Assembly: GCA_035460965.1 (NCBI GenBank)
Contig: DATHWB010000290.1
Location: forward strand, 1 to 27,792
Direction of reading: 5' to 3'
Source: DATHWB01 sp035460965
GTDB lineage: Bacteria > Actinomycetota > Acidimicrobiia > Spongiisociales > ZC4RG35
DNA length: 27,792 nt
Shown here: positions 7,083 through 13,302 of the stretch, one piece after another
How positions within the stretch are numbered: position 1 is the stretch's first letter
How the letters are laid out: each line of letters starts with the position of its first letter
The notes under the pieces: generated by a model
Database searches by the model: none
Seen by the model: only the letters and a program-made list of their open reading frames with translations
Told to the model about the DNA's origin: nothing
Program-made: the position numbers and the translations under genes

Positions 7083-8378
7083 ATGGTCCGACCCGACACC
7101 ACCGGCTTCGACACCCTCTCGATCCACGCCGGGGCCCGGCCCGATCCGACCACGGGTGCCCGCACGACTCCGATCCATCACTCGGCCTCCTTCGTGTTCC
7201 GGGACACGGACCACGCCGCCTCGCTGTTCAACCTGGAAGTGCCCGGCCACATCTACAGCCGCATCTCCAACCCCACGGTGGCGGTCTTCGAGCAACGGAT
7301 CGCGGCTCTCGAAGGGGGAGTGGCGGCGGTGGCGACGGCGTCCGGGCAGGCTGCACTGCACATCGCCATCACGACCCTGATGGGACAGGGTGGCCACATC
7401 GTCTCCTCGTCCGCCGTGTACGGCGGGACGGTCAATCTCCTCGACAACACCCTCCCCCGTTTCGGGATCACGACGACGTTCGTCGACCCGCGTGACCACG
7501 CTGCCATCGCCGCGGCCATCACCGACGACACCCGGCTGGTCATCGCCGAGACCATCGGGAACCCGGTGATGAACGTCCTCGACCTGCCCGCCGTGGCCGC
7601 TGTCGCCCACTCCGCCGGCGTACCGCTGTTGATCGACAACACGTTCGCCTCGCCGTACCTGTGCCGTCCCATCGAGTGGGGAGCCGACCTGGTCTACCAC
7701 TCCGCCACCAAGTTCATCGGCGGTCACGGTGTCGTGATCGGGGGTGTGCTCGTCGACGGCGGAACGTTCGACTGGGAGGCCTCCGGACGGTTCCCGACCC
7801 TCACCGAACCGTACGCCGGGTACCACGGGATCGACTTCGTCGACGAGTTCGGTACCGGTGCGTTCGCCGCCCGGGCAAGAGGAGAGGGCCTGCGGGACTT
7901 CGGAGCGTGTATGAGCCCGGACACCGCCTTTCATCTGATCCAGGGATGCGAGACGCTGCCGGTACGGATGGAGCGACACGTGGCGAACGCCACGCGCATC
8001 GCCGAGTACCTGGAAGGTCACGAGATGGTGCGCTGGGTGGCGTATCCGGGTCTCCGGTCGCACCCCGATCACGATCTGGCGAAGCGCCTGCTACCACTCG
8101 GGGCAGGCGCGATCCTCTCGTTCGGGATCGAAGGGGGGCGCGCGGCCGGGGCCCGGTTCATCGAGTCCGTCGAGGTCTTCAGCCACCTCGCCAACGTCGG
8201 TGATCTTCGATCCCTGGTGATCCACCCGGCATCGACAACCCACCAGCAGATGAGCGAGGACCAACTGGCCGCCGCCGGAATCGGCGACGACCTGGTGCGG
8301 GTGTCGGTCGGACTCGAGGACCCGGCAGACCTGATCGCCGACCTCGAGCGGGCGTTGCGAACCGCCGGGAGGGCGTGA
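7083..8378 (+). CDS. metY: O-acetylhomoserine aminocarboxypropyltransferase (sulfhydrylase)
   Basis: A PLP enzyme that converts O-acetyl-homoserine plus sulfide to homocysteine. The 431-residue length is normal for MetY. GFDTLSIHAGARPDPTTGA at the N-terminus, YSRISNPTVAVFEQRIAALEGG, TASGQAAL, LIDNTFASPYLCRP and SVGLEDPADLIADLERAL at the C-terminus are Cys/Met metabolism PLP signatures. The Schiff-base lysine is Lys210 in SATKFIGGHG. GTG 7074, nine nt upstream, is an alternative start. Two nt separate its stop codon from the GTG of the following hydrolase gene, and metX lies further downstream, so the block completes the two-step direct sulfhydrylation route. Confidence 0.95.
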   Translation: MVRPDTTGFDTLSIHAGARPDPTTGARTTPIHHSASFVFRDTDHAASLFNLEVPGHIYSRISNPTVAVFEQRIAALEGGVAAVATASGQAALHIAITTLMGQGGHIVSSSAVYGGTVNLLDNTLPRFGITTTFVDPRDHAAIAAAITDDTRLVIAETIGNPVMNVLDLPAVAAVAHSAGVPLLIDNTFASPYLCRPIEWGADLVYHSATKFIGGHGVVIGGVLVDGGTFDWEASGRFPTLTEPYAGYHGIDFVDEFGTGAFAARARGEGLRDFGACMSPDTAFHLIQGCETLPVRMERHVANATRIAEYLEGHEMVRWVAYPGLRSHPDHDLAKRLLPLGAGAILSFGIEGGRAAGARFIESVEVFSHLANVGDLRSLVIHPASTTHQQMSEDQLAAAGIGDDLVRVSVGLEDPADLIADLERALRTAGRA

Positions 8379-8379
8379 C

Positions 8380-9201
8380 GTGGATCTGGACGGTCGAGCC
8401 GTCTTTCTCCACACCGGCGGCGTCGACCTCGATCCGTCGGACGGCGTCATCCTGTTGGTCCACGGCGCACCGGACGACCACTCGGTATGGCGGTACCAGA
8501 CGCGGTGGCTGGCGTCGGCGGGATACCCGGTGGCGGCGGTGGATCTGCCTGGTCACGGACGGAGCGAGGGCCCTGCGTTGGAGTCCGTCACGGCGATGGC
8601 GGAGTGGGTGATCCGGCTGGTCGAGGAGCTCGGGGCGAGCAAGGTCGTGATCGTGGGCCATTCGATGGGGAGCCTCATCGCCACTCAGGCGGCAGCGGAC
8701 CGCCCTGACCTCGTGGAAGGGATCGCACTGGTGGCGCCGGCGCAGCGGATGCACGTGCACCCTGACCTGCTGGCGGCGGCCCGTGAGCAGGATCCGGTGG
8801 CCGCAGACCTCGTCGTCGGATGGAGTCACACGGGTGGCGACCGTTTCGGTGCGCACCTCGATCCAGGGGTGTGGAAACCTGCCGCCGCCCGTCGGCTGCT
8901 GGAGAAGAACGCCGCGGTGCTGGGGGTGGACCTGGCGGCGTGTTCTTCGTGGGACGGCTCCGTCGCGACGCAGGTGCGGTGCCGCTCGCTGGTGGTGGTG
9001 GGGGGGCGAGACCGCATGACCCCGGCGAGAGAGGGGAAGGCACTGGCGGGAGCGATCGCCGGGCCGGTGGTCGTGGTGGAGTTGGCAGGTGCGGCCCACC
9101 CCATGCACTACACCCGTCCCGAGGAGCTGAACACGATCCTGCGCGAGTGGCTGGAGGGCGGCGAATTCGGTGTCGGCGGCCGATCACAGCTCGCCGGTTG
9201 A
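8380..9201 (+). CDS. Alpha/beta-hydrolase fold protein
   Basis: A 273-residue hydrolase with a complete catalytic triad. The nucleophile is Ser95 in GHSMGS, the acid Asp211 in GGRDRMTP and the base His240 in AHPMHY. An HGAPDD oxyanion-region motif and DLPGHGRSEGP follow the usual order. Cap-region sequence around residues 130-190 gives no substrate clue. The GTG start is 2 nt after the metY stop, so it is translated with metY. The gene stands between metY and the riboswitch-controlled metX. MetX itself has the same fold, but this protein lacks MetX signatures. A role in acyl-ester or thioester turnover linked to methionine synthesis is only a guess from position. Confidence 0.88.
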   Translation: MDLDGRAVFLHTGGVDLDPSDGVILLVHGAPDDHSVWRYQTRWLASAGYPVAAVDLPGHGRSEGPALESVTAMAEWVIRLVEELGASKVVIVGHSMGSLIATQAAADRPDLVEGIALVAPAQRMHVHPDLLAAAREQDPVAADLVVGWSHTGGDRFGAHLDPGVWKPAAARRLLEKNAAVLGVDLAACSSWDGSVATQVRCRSLVVVGGRDRMTPAREGKALAGAIAGPVVVVELAGAAHPMHYTRPEELNTILREWLEGGEFGVGGRSQLAG

Positions 9202-9233
9202 CCGTTCTCCCAGGAAATGTCACACTCGCCGTG

Positions 9234-9315
9234 CGCTCATCCAGAGCGGCGGAGGGACAGGCCCGACGATGCCGCGGCAACCGTGCGAGCGGTGCCAATG
9301 CCTGATCGATGAGAC
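9234..9315 (+). ncRNA. SAM-I (S-box) riboswitch upstream of metX
   Basis: The sequence contains the S-box core: AGAGCGGCGGAGGGACAGG, then GCCCGACGATGCCGCGGCAACC split across helix P3, then GGTGCCAATGCC. Helix P1 pairs CTCATC (9236-9241) with GATGAG (9308-9313). A downstream hairpin GGCGG-AGAC-CCGCC (9320-9333) lies before GAAGGAG (9351-9357) and GAGG (9360-9363), giving a plausible expression platform. In this family SAM binding turns the downstream gene off. No U-tract follows the hairpin, so control of translation seems more likely than termination. Confidence 0.93.
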
Positions 9316-9369
9316 CGAAGGCGGAGACCCGCCAGAGGCCCAGGGGCGCCGAAGGAGTTGAGGTTTCCG

Positions 9370-10566
9370 ATGCTGAACATCACGGACCCAGGGCGATCCG
9401 TCGGGGAGGTGACGACCCGATTCCACACCCTGGACGGGCCGTTCACCACCCAGGGCGGAGAGACCCTCGACGAGGTCACGCTCGCCTACGAGTTGTACGG
9501 CGAACTCAACGAGGCGCGGGACAACCTGATCGTGGTGTTCCATGCGATCACCGGCAGCCAGCACGCCGCCGGCATCAACCGTGAGGTCGAGGGCGTCGAC
9601 GGTCGCTGGACCGCAGATGTCCACCGAGGGTGGTGGGACGGGTTCATCGGTCCCGGGCGGGCGATGGACACGGACCGCTACGCCGTGCTGTGTGTGAACT
9701 ACCTCGGAGGGTGCTACGGCTCGACCGGCCCGTCCTCGGTGAATCCGACCACCGGGCGCCGCTACGGGTCCACATTTCCGAGAGTCACTCTGACCGACAT
9801 CGTCGACTCGCAGGCCCGGTTGCTGGACGAGCTGGGGATCGAGAAGGTCCACGCCGTGATCGGCGGGTCGGTGGGAGGAATGATGGCGTCGGTGTTCGCC
9901 ACGCGCTATCCCGAACGGGTCGAGGTGGTGATCTCGATCGCGTCGGGGCTCAGGACCACGACGCTGCAGGCGCTCCTCAACTTCGAGCAGATGATGGCGA
10001 TCGTGCGGGACCCGAATTTCAGGGGTGGGGACTACTACGACGGGGACGAGCCGGATGTCGGCCTCTCGATCGCTCGCACCATCGGCCACAAGATGTTCGT
10101 CTCGCTCAAGGCGCTGACAGACCGGGCGGAGGCCCAGGTCGTGCAGAACGTCGACCTCGGCGGATATGAGATATCGAGCCCACTCGAGTCCTACATGCTC
10201 CACCACTCGGAGAAGTTCGTCGACCGCTTCGACGCCAACACCTACCTGATCGTGATGCGGATCTGGCAGCACTTCGACCTGGTCAAGGAGGTGGGCGGCA
10301 CGTCGATGACCGAGGTGCTGGCGCGCTGCCGGCATCAGCGCTGGCAGGTCTTCACGGTGGATTCGGATGTGTGCTTCTACCCGGAGGAGCAGACGGAGAT
10401 GTACCAGGAACTGGTGGCGGCGGGAGTGCCGGTGCGGCGGTTCACGTTGCACTCCGAGAAGGGTCACGACTCGTTCTTGACCGAGCCCCACCTCTACGAG
10501 GCCCTGATCCAGGACGTCCTCGCCGGCTGGCACGACCTCACCGTCCAAGACATCGGCAGCCTGTAG
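9370..10566 (+). CDS. metX: Homoserine O-acyltransferase (acetyltransferase type)
   Basis: Transfers an acyl group to homoserine, the committing step of methionine synthesis; the product feeds MetY. The 398-residue protein has an alpha/beta-hydrolase fold. GGCYGSTGPSSVNP, Ser167 as nucleophile in GGSVGGM, Asp333 in DSDVCFYP and His366 in EKGHDSFL form the triad region. FHAITGSQHAAG is the oxyanion segment. Acetyl versus succinyl specificity cannot be read safely by eye. The ATG at 9370 is chosen with GAGG 6 nt upstream; an in-frame TTG at 9358 sits too close to GAAGGAG. Expression should be governed by the SAM-I riboswitch immediately upstream. A palindromic repeat copy begins 18 bp after the stop. 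Confidence 0.95.
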   Translation: MLNITDPGRSVGEVTTRFHTLDGPFTTQGGETLDEVTLAYELYGELNEARDNLIVVFHAITGSQHAAGINREVEGVDGRWTADVHRGWWDGFIGPGRAMDTDRYAVLCVNYLGGCYGSTGPSSVNPTTGRRYGSTFPRVTLTDIVDSQARLLDELGIEKVHAVIGGSVGGMMASVFATRYPERVEVVISIASGLRTTTLQALLNFEQMMAIVRDPNFRGGDYYDGDEPDVGLSIARTIGHKMFVSLKALTDRAEAQVVQNVDLGGYEISSPLESYMLHHSEKFVDRFDANTYLIVMRIWQHFDLVKEVGGTSMTEVLARCRHQRWQVFTVDSDVCFYPEEQTEMYQELVAAGVPVRRFTLHSEKGHDSFLTEPHLYEALIQDVLAGWHDLTVQDIGSL

Positions 10567-10584
10567 CCGGGATCGGCATACGCC

Positions 10585-10636
10585 GCGTACCCAGGGTTCC
10601 TGGGTACGCCGGCGTACCTATAGGCCCACAGAACGG
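10585..10636 (+). repeat. Palindromic interspersed repeat, copy B (left inverted arm)
   Basis: GTACCCAGG-GTT-CCTGGGTAC (10587-10607) is overlapped by GGTACGCCGGCGTACC (10603-10618), then a 4-nt spacer and the tail GGCCCACAGAACGG (10623-10636). Bases 10586-10618 equal copy A 1055-1087. Read as its reverse complement, 11579-11630 matches this 52-nt segment at 41 of 52 positions without gaps (hand count). The tail points towards the enclosed gene at 10677. Confidence 0.88.
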
Positions 10637-10676
10637 ACGGCCCGGAAGTGTCACAGCCGGCAGGCATCTTCCCGGC

Positions 10677-11594
10677 ATGGATGAACGTGATCGACGCGCC
10701 CTCGAATGGGCCGCGCGTCATGGCGGGGTCGTGACGCGTGACATGCTCCGGGACTGGGGCTTCACACAGAACCAGATCAAGGGCCGCGTCCGTCGGCGCG
10801 GATGGGCGAGCGTCGGTCGCGGGGCGTACCGGATCATCCCTCCACGCGACCACCGCGACCTGTTGTTGGCTGCTATCACGATCCACGAGAACGCGGTGGT
10901 GTCACACGAGTCCGCCGCCGAGATCCACGGTTTCAGCCGCGTTCCGAAGGGTCGTGTGGTCGTGACCATGCACACGAGGACCACACACGACTTCGTCGGC
11001 GTGACGACGCATCGAACGCATGACCTGCTCGACGACCACGTCGTCGACGTTTCCGGCTGGCGCGTGACCACTCCGGAACGAACCGTGGTCGATCTGGCCG
11101 CCTGGCGCCGCCCGTGGATGATGGGCGCGATCGTGGACGACCTGGCGGCCCGCCGGTTGGTGGATCTCGAGACGCTCGCATCTGTCGTCCGGTCGGTGGC
11201 GCGGCGGGGCAAGCCCGGGATCACCACGATGCGTGAGGTGCTCGAGTCGCGGGTCGGTGCTTCCAGGGACCAGTCGGAGTTGGAGCGTCTGGCGCGCCAG
11301 CTCCTGTGTGATGCCGGACTGCCCCCGCCGGTTGCCGAGTATCCGATCCCGTGGGCACCTGGACGCCGTTTCGACGACGCTTATCCGGACCTTCAGTTGG
11401 CACTCGAATGGGGCGGTCGGCGCTATCACGGGCAGCTGGAGGCGTTCGATGTCGATCGCGCTCGGGATCGCGAGGCGACCGTGCACGGGTGGCGGGTGCT
11501 CCGTTTCACCTGGGCCGACGTGGTCGATCGGCCTCAGATGGTCGCCGCCACGATCCGTCGACTGATCGTCCCGCTCGGTCGTACCGTGGGCTGA
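10677..11594 (+). CDS. AbiEi-like winged-helix protein with C-terminal DUF559/Vsr-like nuclease domain
   Basis: A 305-residue protein. Residues about 1-50 are a winged helix (GGVVTRDMLRDWGFTQNQIKG then GWASVGRGAYRI) as in AbiEi-type antitoxins, followed by SHESAAEIHGF and TTPERTVVDLA of the AbiEi middle region (to about 165). Residues about 200-300 resemble DUF559, a Vsr/PD-(D/E)xK-like endonuclease fold: RRFDDAYPDLQLALEWGGRRYH with Asp233, Asp234, Glu244 and His251, then DRARDREATVHGWRVLRFTWADV. The common EVDG-type motif reads EWGG, so activity is uncertain. No AbiEii nucleotidyltransferase toxin gene is adjacent. ATG 10677 is chosen because upstream in-frame codons run into metX and the repeat. 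The gene is enclosed by inverted repeat arms, and its stop codon lies inside the right arm. Function is unknown; candidates are defence, a repeat-targeting nuclease or a selfish cassette gene. Confidence 0.8.
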   Translation: MDERDRRALEWAARHGGVVTRDMLRDWGFTQNQIKGRVRRRGWASVGRGAYRIIPPRDHRDLLLAAITIHENAVVSHESAAEIHGFSRVPKGRVVVTMHTRTTHDFVGVTTHRTHDLLDDHVVDVSGWRVTTPERTVVDLAAWRRPWMMGAIVDDLAARRLVDLETLASVVRSVARRGKPGITTMREVLESRVGASRDQSELERLARQLLCDAGLPPPVAEYPIPWAPGRRFDDAYPDLQLALEWGGRRYHGQLEAFDVDRARDREATVHGWRVLRFTWADVVDRPQMVAATIRRLIVPLGRTVG

Positions 11595-11630
11595 TCGGTA
11601 CGTATGCGTACCTAGGAACCCTGGGTACGG
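11579..11630 (-). repeat. Palindromic interspersed repeat, copy C (right inverted arm)
   Basis: Inverted relative to copy B. It contains GGTACGTATGCGTACC (11597-11612) overlapping a GTACC-TAGGAACCC-TGGGTAC module (11608-11628), and a degenerate tail (11579-11592, 10 of 14 positions) at the same 4-nt spacing as in copy B. Compared with copy A 1072-1105 it matches 30 of 34 bases. The arm contains the stop codons of both converging genes. Confidence 0.8.
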
Positions 11631-12418
11631 GGGGAACGGCCTGGGCCGGGGGGGCCGGCGAAGACTTGGGCGTGGGTCATCCAGGCTTCTGCCACCGGAC
11701 CGCGCAACTCCAGCGCGGTGTCGGTGACGTGCCGGCGTTGGGCGACCACCAGACAGAAGTCTTCCACTGTCCCCATCACGGTGTCCTCGGCCTCCGCGTT
11801 CCACGTTCTCACACTCCCACTCGGAGCCTCCAACACCACCTTGACTCGCGACTCGGGGACATCGAGGCCGCGGTTCTGGAACGAGAATCGGAAGGTCTTC
11901 ACTCCCAGCTCGGCGACGTGGAACAGCCGGTCCGTCGGTTCGTGCCGCATCCCGAGGGCGTCGATGATGTCGACGCCATGGGCCCAGGTTTCCATCAGGC
12001 GGGCCTCGGCGGAGGAACGTACCCGCATCGGCGGTCCGTACCAGGGGATGCGCTCCTCCGGGTCTAGTTCCCGGAATGCCTCGATCAGGGAGGCGCGTTC
12101 GCGGCGGAGCCAATCCACGACCTGTTTCGGCGACAGCGAACGGCCCTCCTCGAAGTGCGATGCCATCAGTGCGTCGCCGCCGTCGGCGAAGTCGCCGGCG
12201 AGCTCGGCCGTGAACCGGTCAGGGTCGGTGGCGGCGAGCCGCGCCTTCACATCGAACCCGGCCAGATGGGAGAGCTGGTCGCGGACGGTCCACGGCTCGG
12301 ACGGTGTCATGCGGTCGAGGTCGTCCGCTCCGAGACCGGAGACCGCGGTGAGCAGGGCCTCAGTCTCGGCCGCCAGATCGTCGAGGATCGGATCGCCGGT
12401 CCAGCCCGGGTGTGTCAC
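11612..12418 (-). CDS. TIGR03084-type metal-binding protein (MDMPI/DinB fold)
   Basis: A 268-residue actinobacterial protein of the mycothiol-dependent maleylpyruvate isomerase N-terminal/DinB four-helix family. WTVRDQLSHLAGFD supplies His51, and METWAHGVDIIDALG supplies Glu143 and His147. These match the H-E-H divalent metal site of the family in spacing. The substrate is unknown; family members transfer or isomerise thiol-linked substrates using mycothiol. The GTG at 12418 overlaps the stop of the upstream dehydrogenase as GTGA, which fixes the start and indicates translational coupling. The last residues, RTQGS, and the TAG stop are encoded by palindromic repeat copy C, so the C-terminus looks acquired from or shortened by the repeat. 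Confidence 0.87.
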   Translation of the reverse strand: MTHPGWTGDPILDDLAAETEALLTAVSGLGADDLDRMTPSEPWTVRDQLSHLAGFDVKARLAATDPDRFTAELAGDFADGGDALMASHFEEGRSLSPKQVVDWLRRERASLIEAFRELDPEERIPWYGPPMRVRSSAEARLMETWAHGVDIIDALGMRHEPTDRLFHVAELGVKTFRFSFQNRGLDVPESRVKVVLEAPSGSVRTWNAEAEDTVMGTVEDFCLVVAQRRHVTDTALELRGPVAEAWMTHAQVFAGPPGPGRSPRTQGS

Positions 12419-13302
12419 CGGAGTCGGCCCACTTCGATCCCGGTCATCTGTTCCAATGCCTTGACCAGTGCATGGTTCCCCTCGGCCCCCAGCCCCTGCT
12501 CTTGCAGGGTCCGGTAGAGGTGGAAGGTGGTCGACGTTCCGAGCGCCGGCACGCCGAGCTCGTCGGCTGCCTCGAGGACCAGCCGCAGGTCCTTGAGTTG
12601 CAGGTCGATCGTGAAGCCCGGCCGCCAATCACGGGCCACCATCTGCGGGCCACGATTCGCCAGCATCCACGAACCTGCGGCTCCGCCGGTGACCGCCTCG
12701 AGGGTGGCGTCGAGGTCGAGACCGGCCGCCTCGGCGAACAGCAGCGCCTCCGACACGGCGAGCTGGTTGACGACCACCAACATCTGGTTGACGAGCTTGA
12801 CGAGCTGACCGGACCCGACCGGACCGACGTGGGTGATCGTGCGGCCCATCGCCTCGAAGTACGGCATCGCCCTGGCGACGTCGGTCTCGTCCCCGCCCAC
12901 CATGATCGAGAGCGTGCCGTTGGCAGCGCCTTCCGAACCCCCCGACACGGGGGCGTCGACCCATGACGCTCCGGCCTCGGCCACGGCCTCGGCCAGCTCG
13001 CGCGTCACGGTCGGACTGATCGTGCTGTGGTCGACCACGAGCGCGCCCTCTCGCAGTCCGGACAGGATTCCGTCATCGCCACGCACGACGGCTTCCACGT
13101 CCGGGGTGTCCGACACGCAGACGAGGATGACGTCGCATCGCCCCGCCACGTCGGCGGGCGAGTCCGCCACGGTCGCCCCTTCGACCGACTCCGCCCGGGA
13201 TCGGGTGCGATTCCAGACCACGACGTCGAAGCCTGCTGCCACGAGGTTGCGTGCCATTCCGCCCCCCATGATCCCGATTCCGATGAAACCCACCGCACTC
13301 AT
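12415..13302 (-). CDS. 3-hydroxyisobutyrate dehydrogenase-family NAD(P) oxidoreductase
   Basis: A 295-residue beta-hydroxyacid dehydrogenase. GFIGIGIMGGGMA is the N-terminal NAD(P) loop (residues 5-17), DAPVSGGSEGA is the substrate-binding motif, and GQLVKLVNQ carries the catalytic Lys near residue 171. GFTIDLQLKDLRL is the usual C-terminal motif. It may oxidise 3-hydroxyisobutyrate in valine catabolism, or reduce tartronate semialdehyde; sequence alone does not decide. Its ATG overlaps the stop of the acyl-CoA carboxylase subunit gene as ATGA, and its stop overlaps the next start as GTGA. The tight coupling with a biotin-dependent carboxylase favours branched-chain acyl-CoA breakdown. Confidence 0.92.
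   Translation of the reverse strand: MSAVGFIGIGIMGGGMARNLVAAGFDVVVWNRTRSRAESVEGATVADSPADVAGRCDVILVCVSDTPDVEAVVRGDDGILSGLREGALVVDHSTISPTVTRELAEAVAEAGASWVDAPVSGGSEGAANGTLSIMVGGDETDVARAMPYFEAMGRTITHVGPVGSGQLVKLVNQMLVVVNQLAVSEALLFAEAAGLDLDATLEAVTGGAAGSWMLANRGPQMVARDWRPGFTIDLQLKDLRLVLEAADELGVPALGTSTTFHLYRTLQEQGLGAEGNHALVKALEQMTGIEVGRLR

Noticed and set aside
10586..10636. Copy B of the repeat as a simple rho-independent terminator of metX
   Set aside because: There is no U-tract, the same repeat is found between two divergent 5' ends at 1054-1140, and the shared non-palindromic tail is not explained by a terminator.
10371..10676. Extended start for the AbiEi/DUF559 gene inside metX
   Set aside because: It would read through the end of metX and repeat copy B out of frame. 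The winged-helix homology begins at the ATG at 10677.
12419..12628. Longer N-terminus for the TIGR03084-type protein
   Set aside because: The extra sequence is an antisense-like Arg/Gly/Ala-rich reading of the upstream dehydrogenase gene. The GTGA overlap at 12415-12418 is the expected coupled start.
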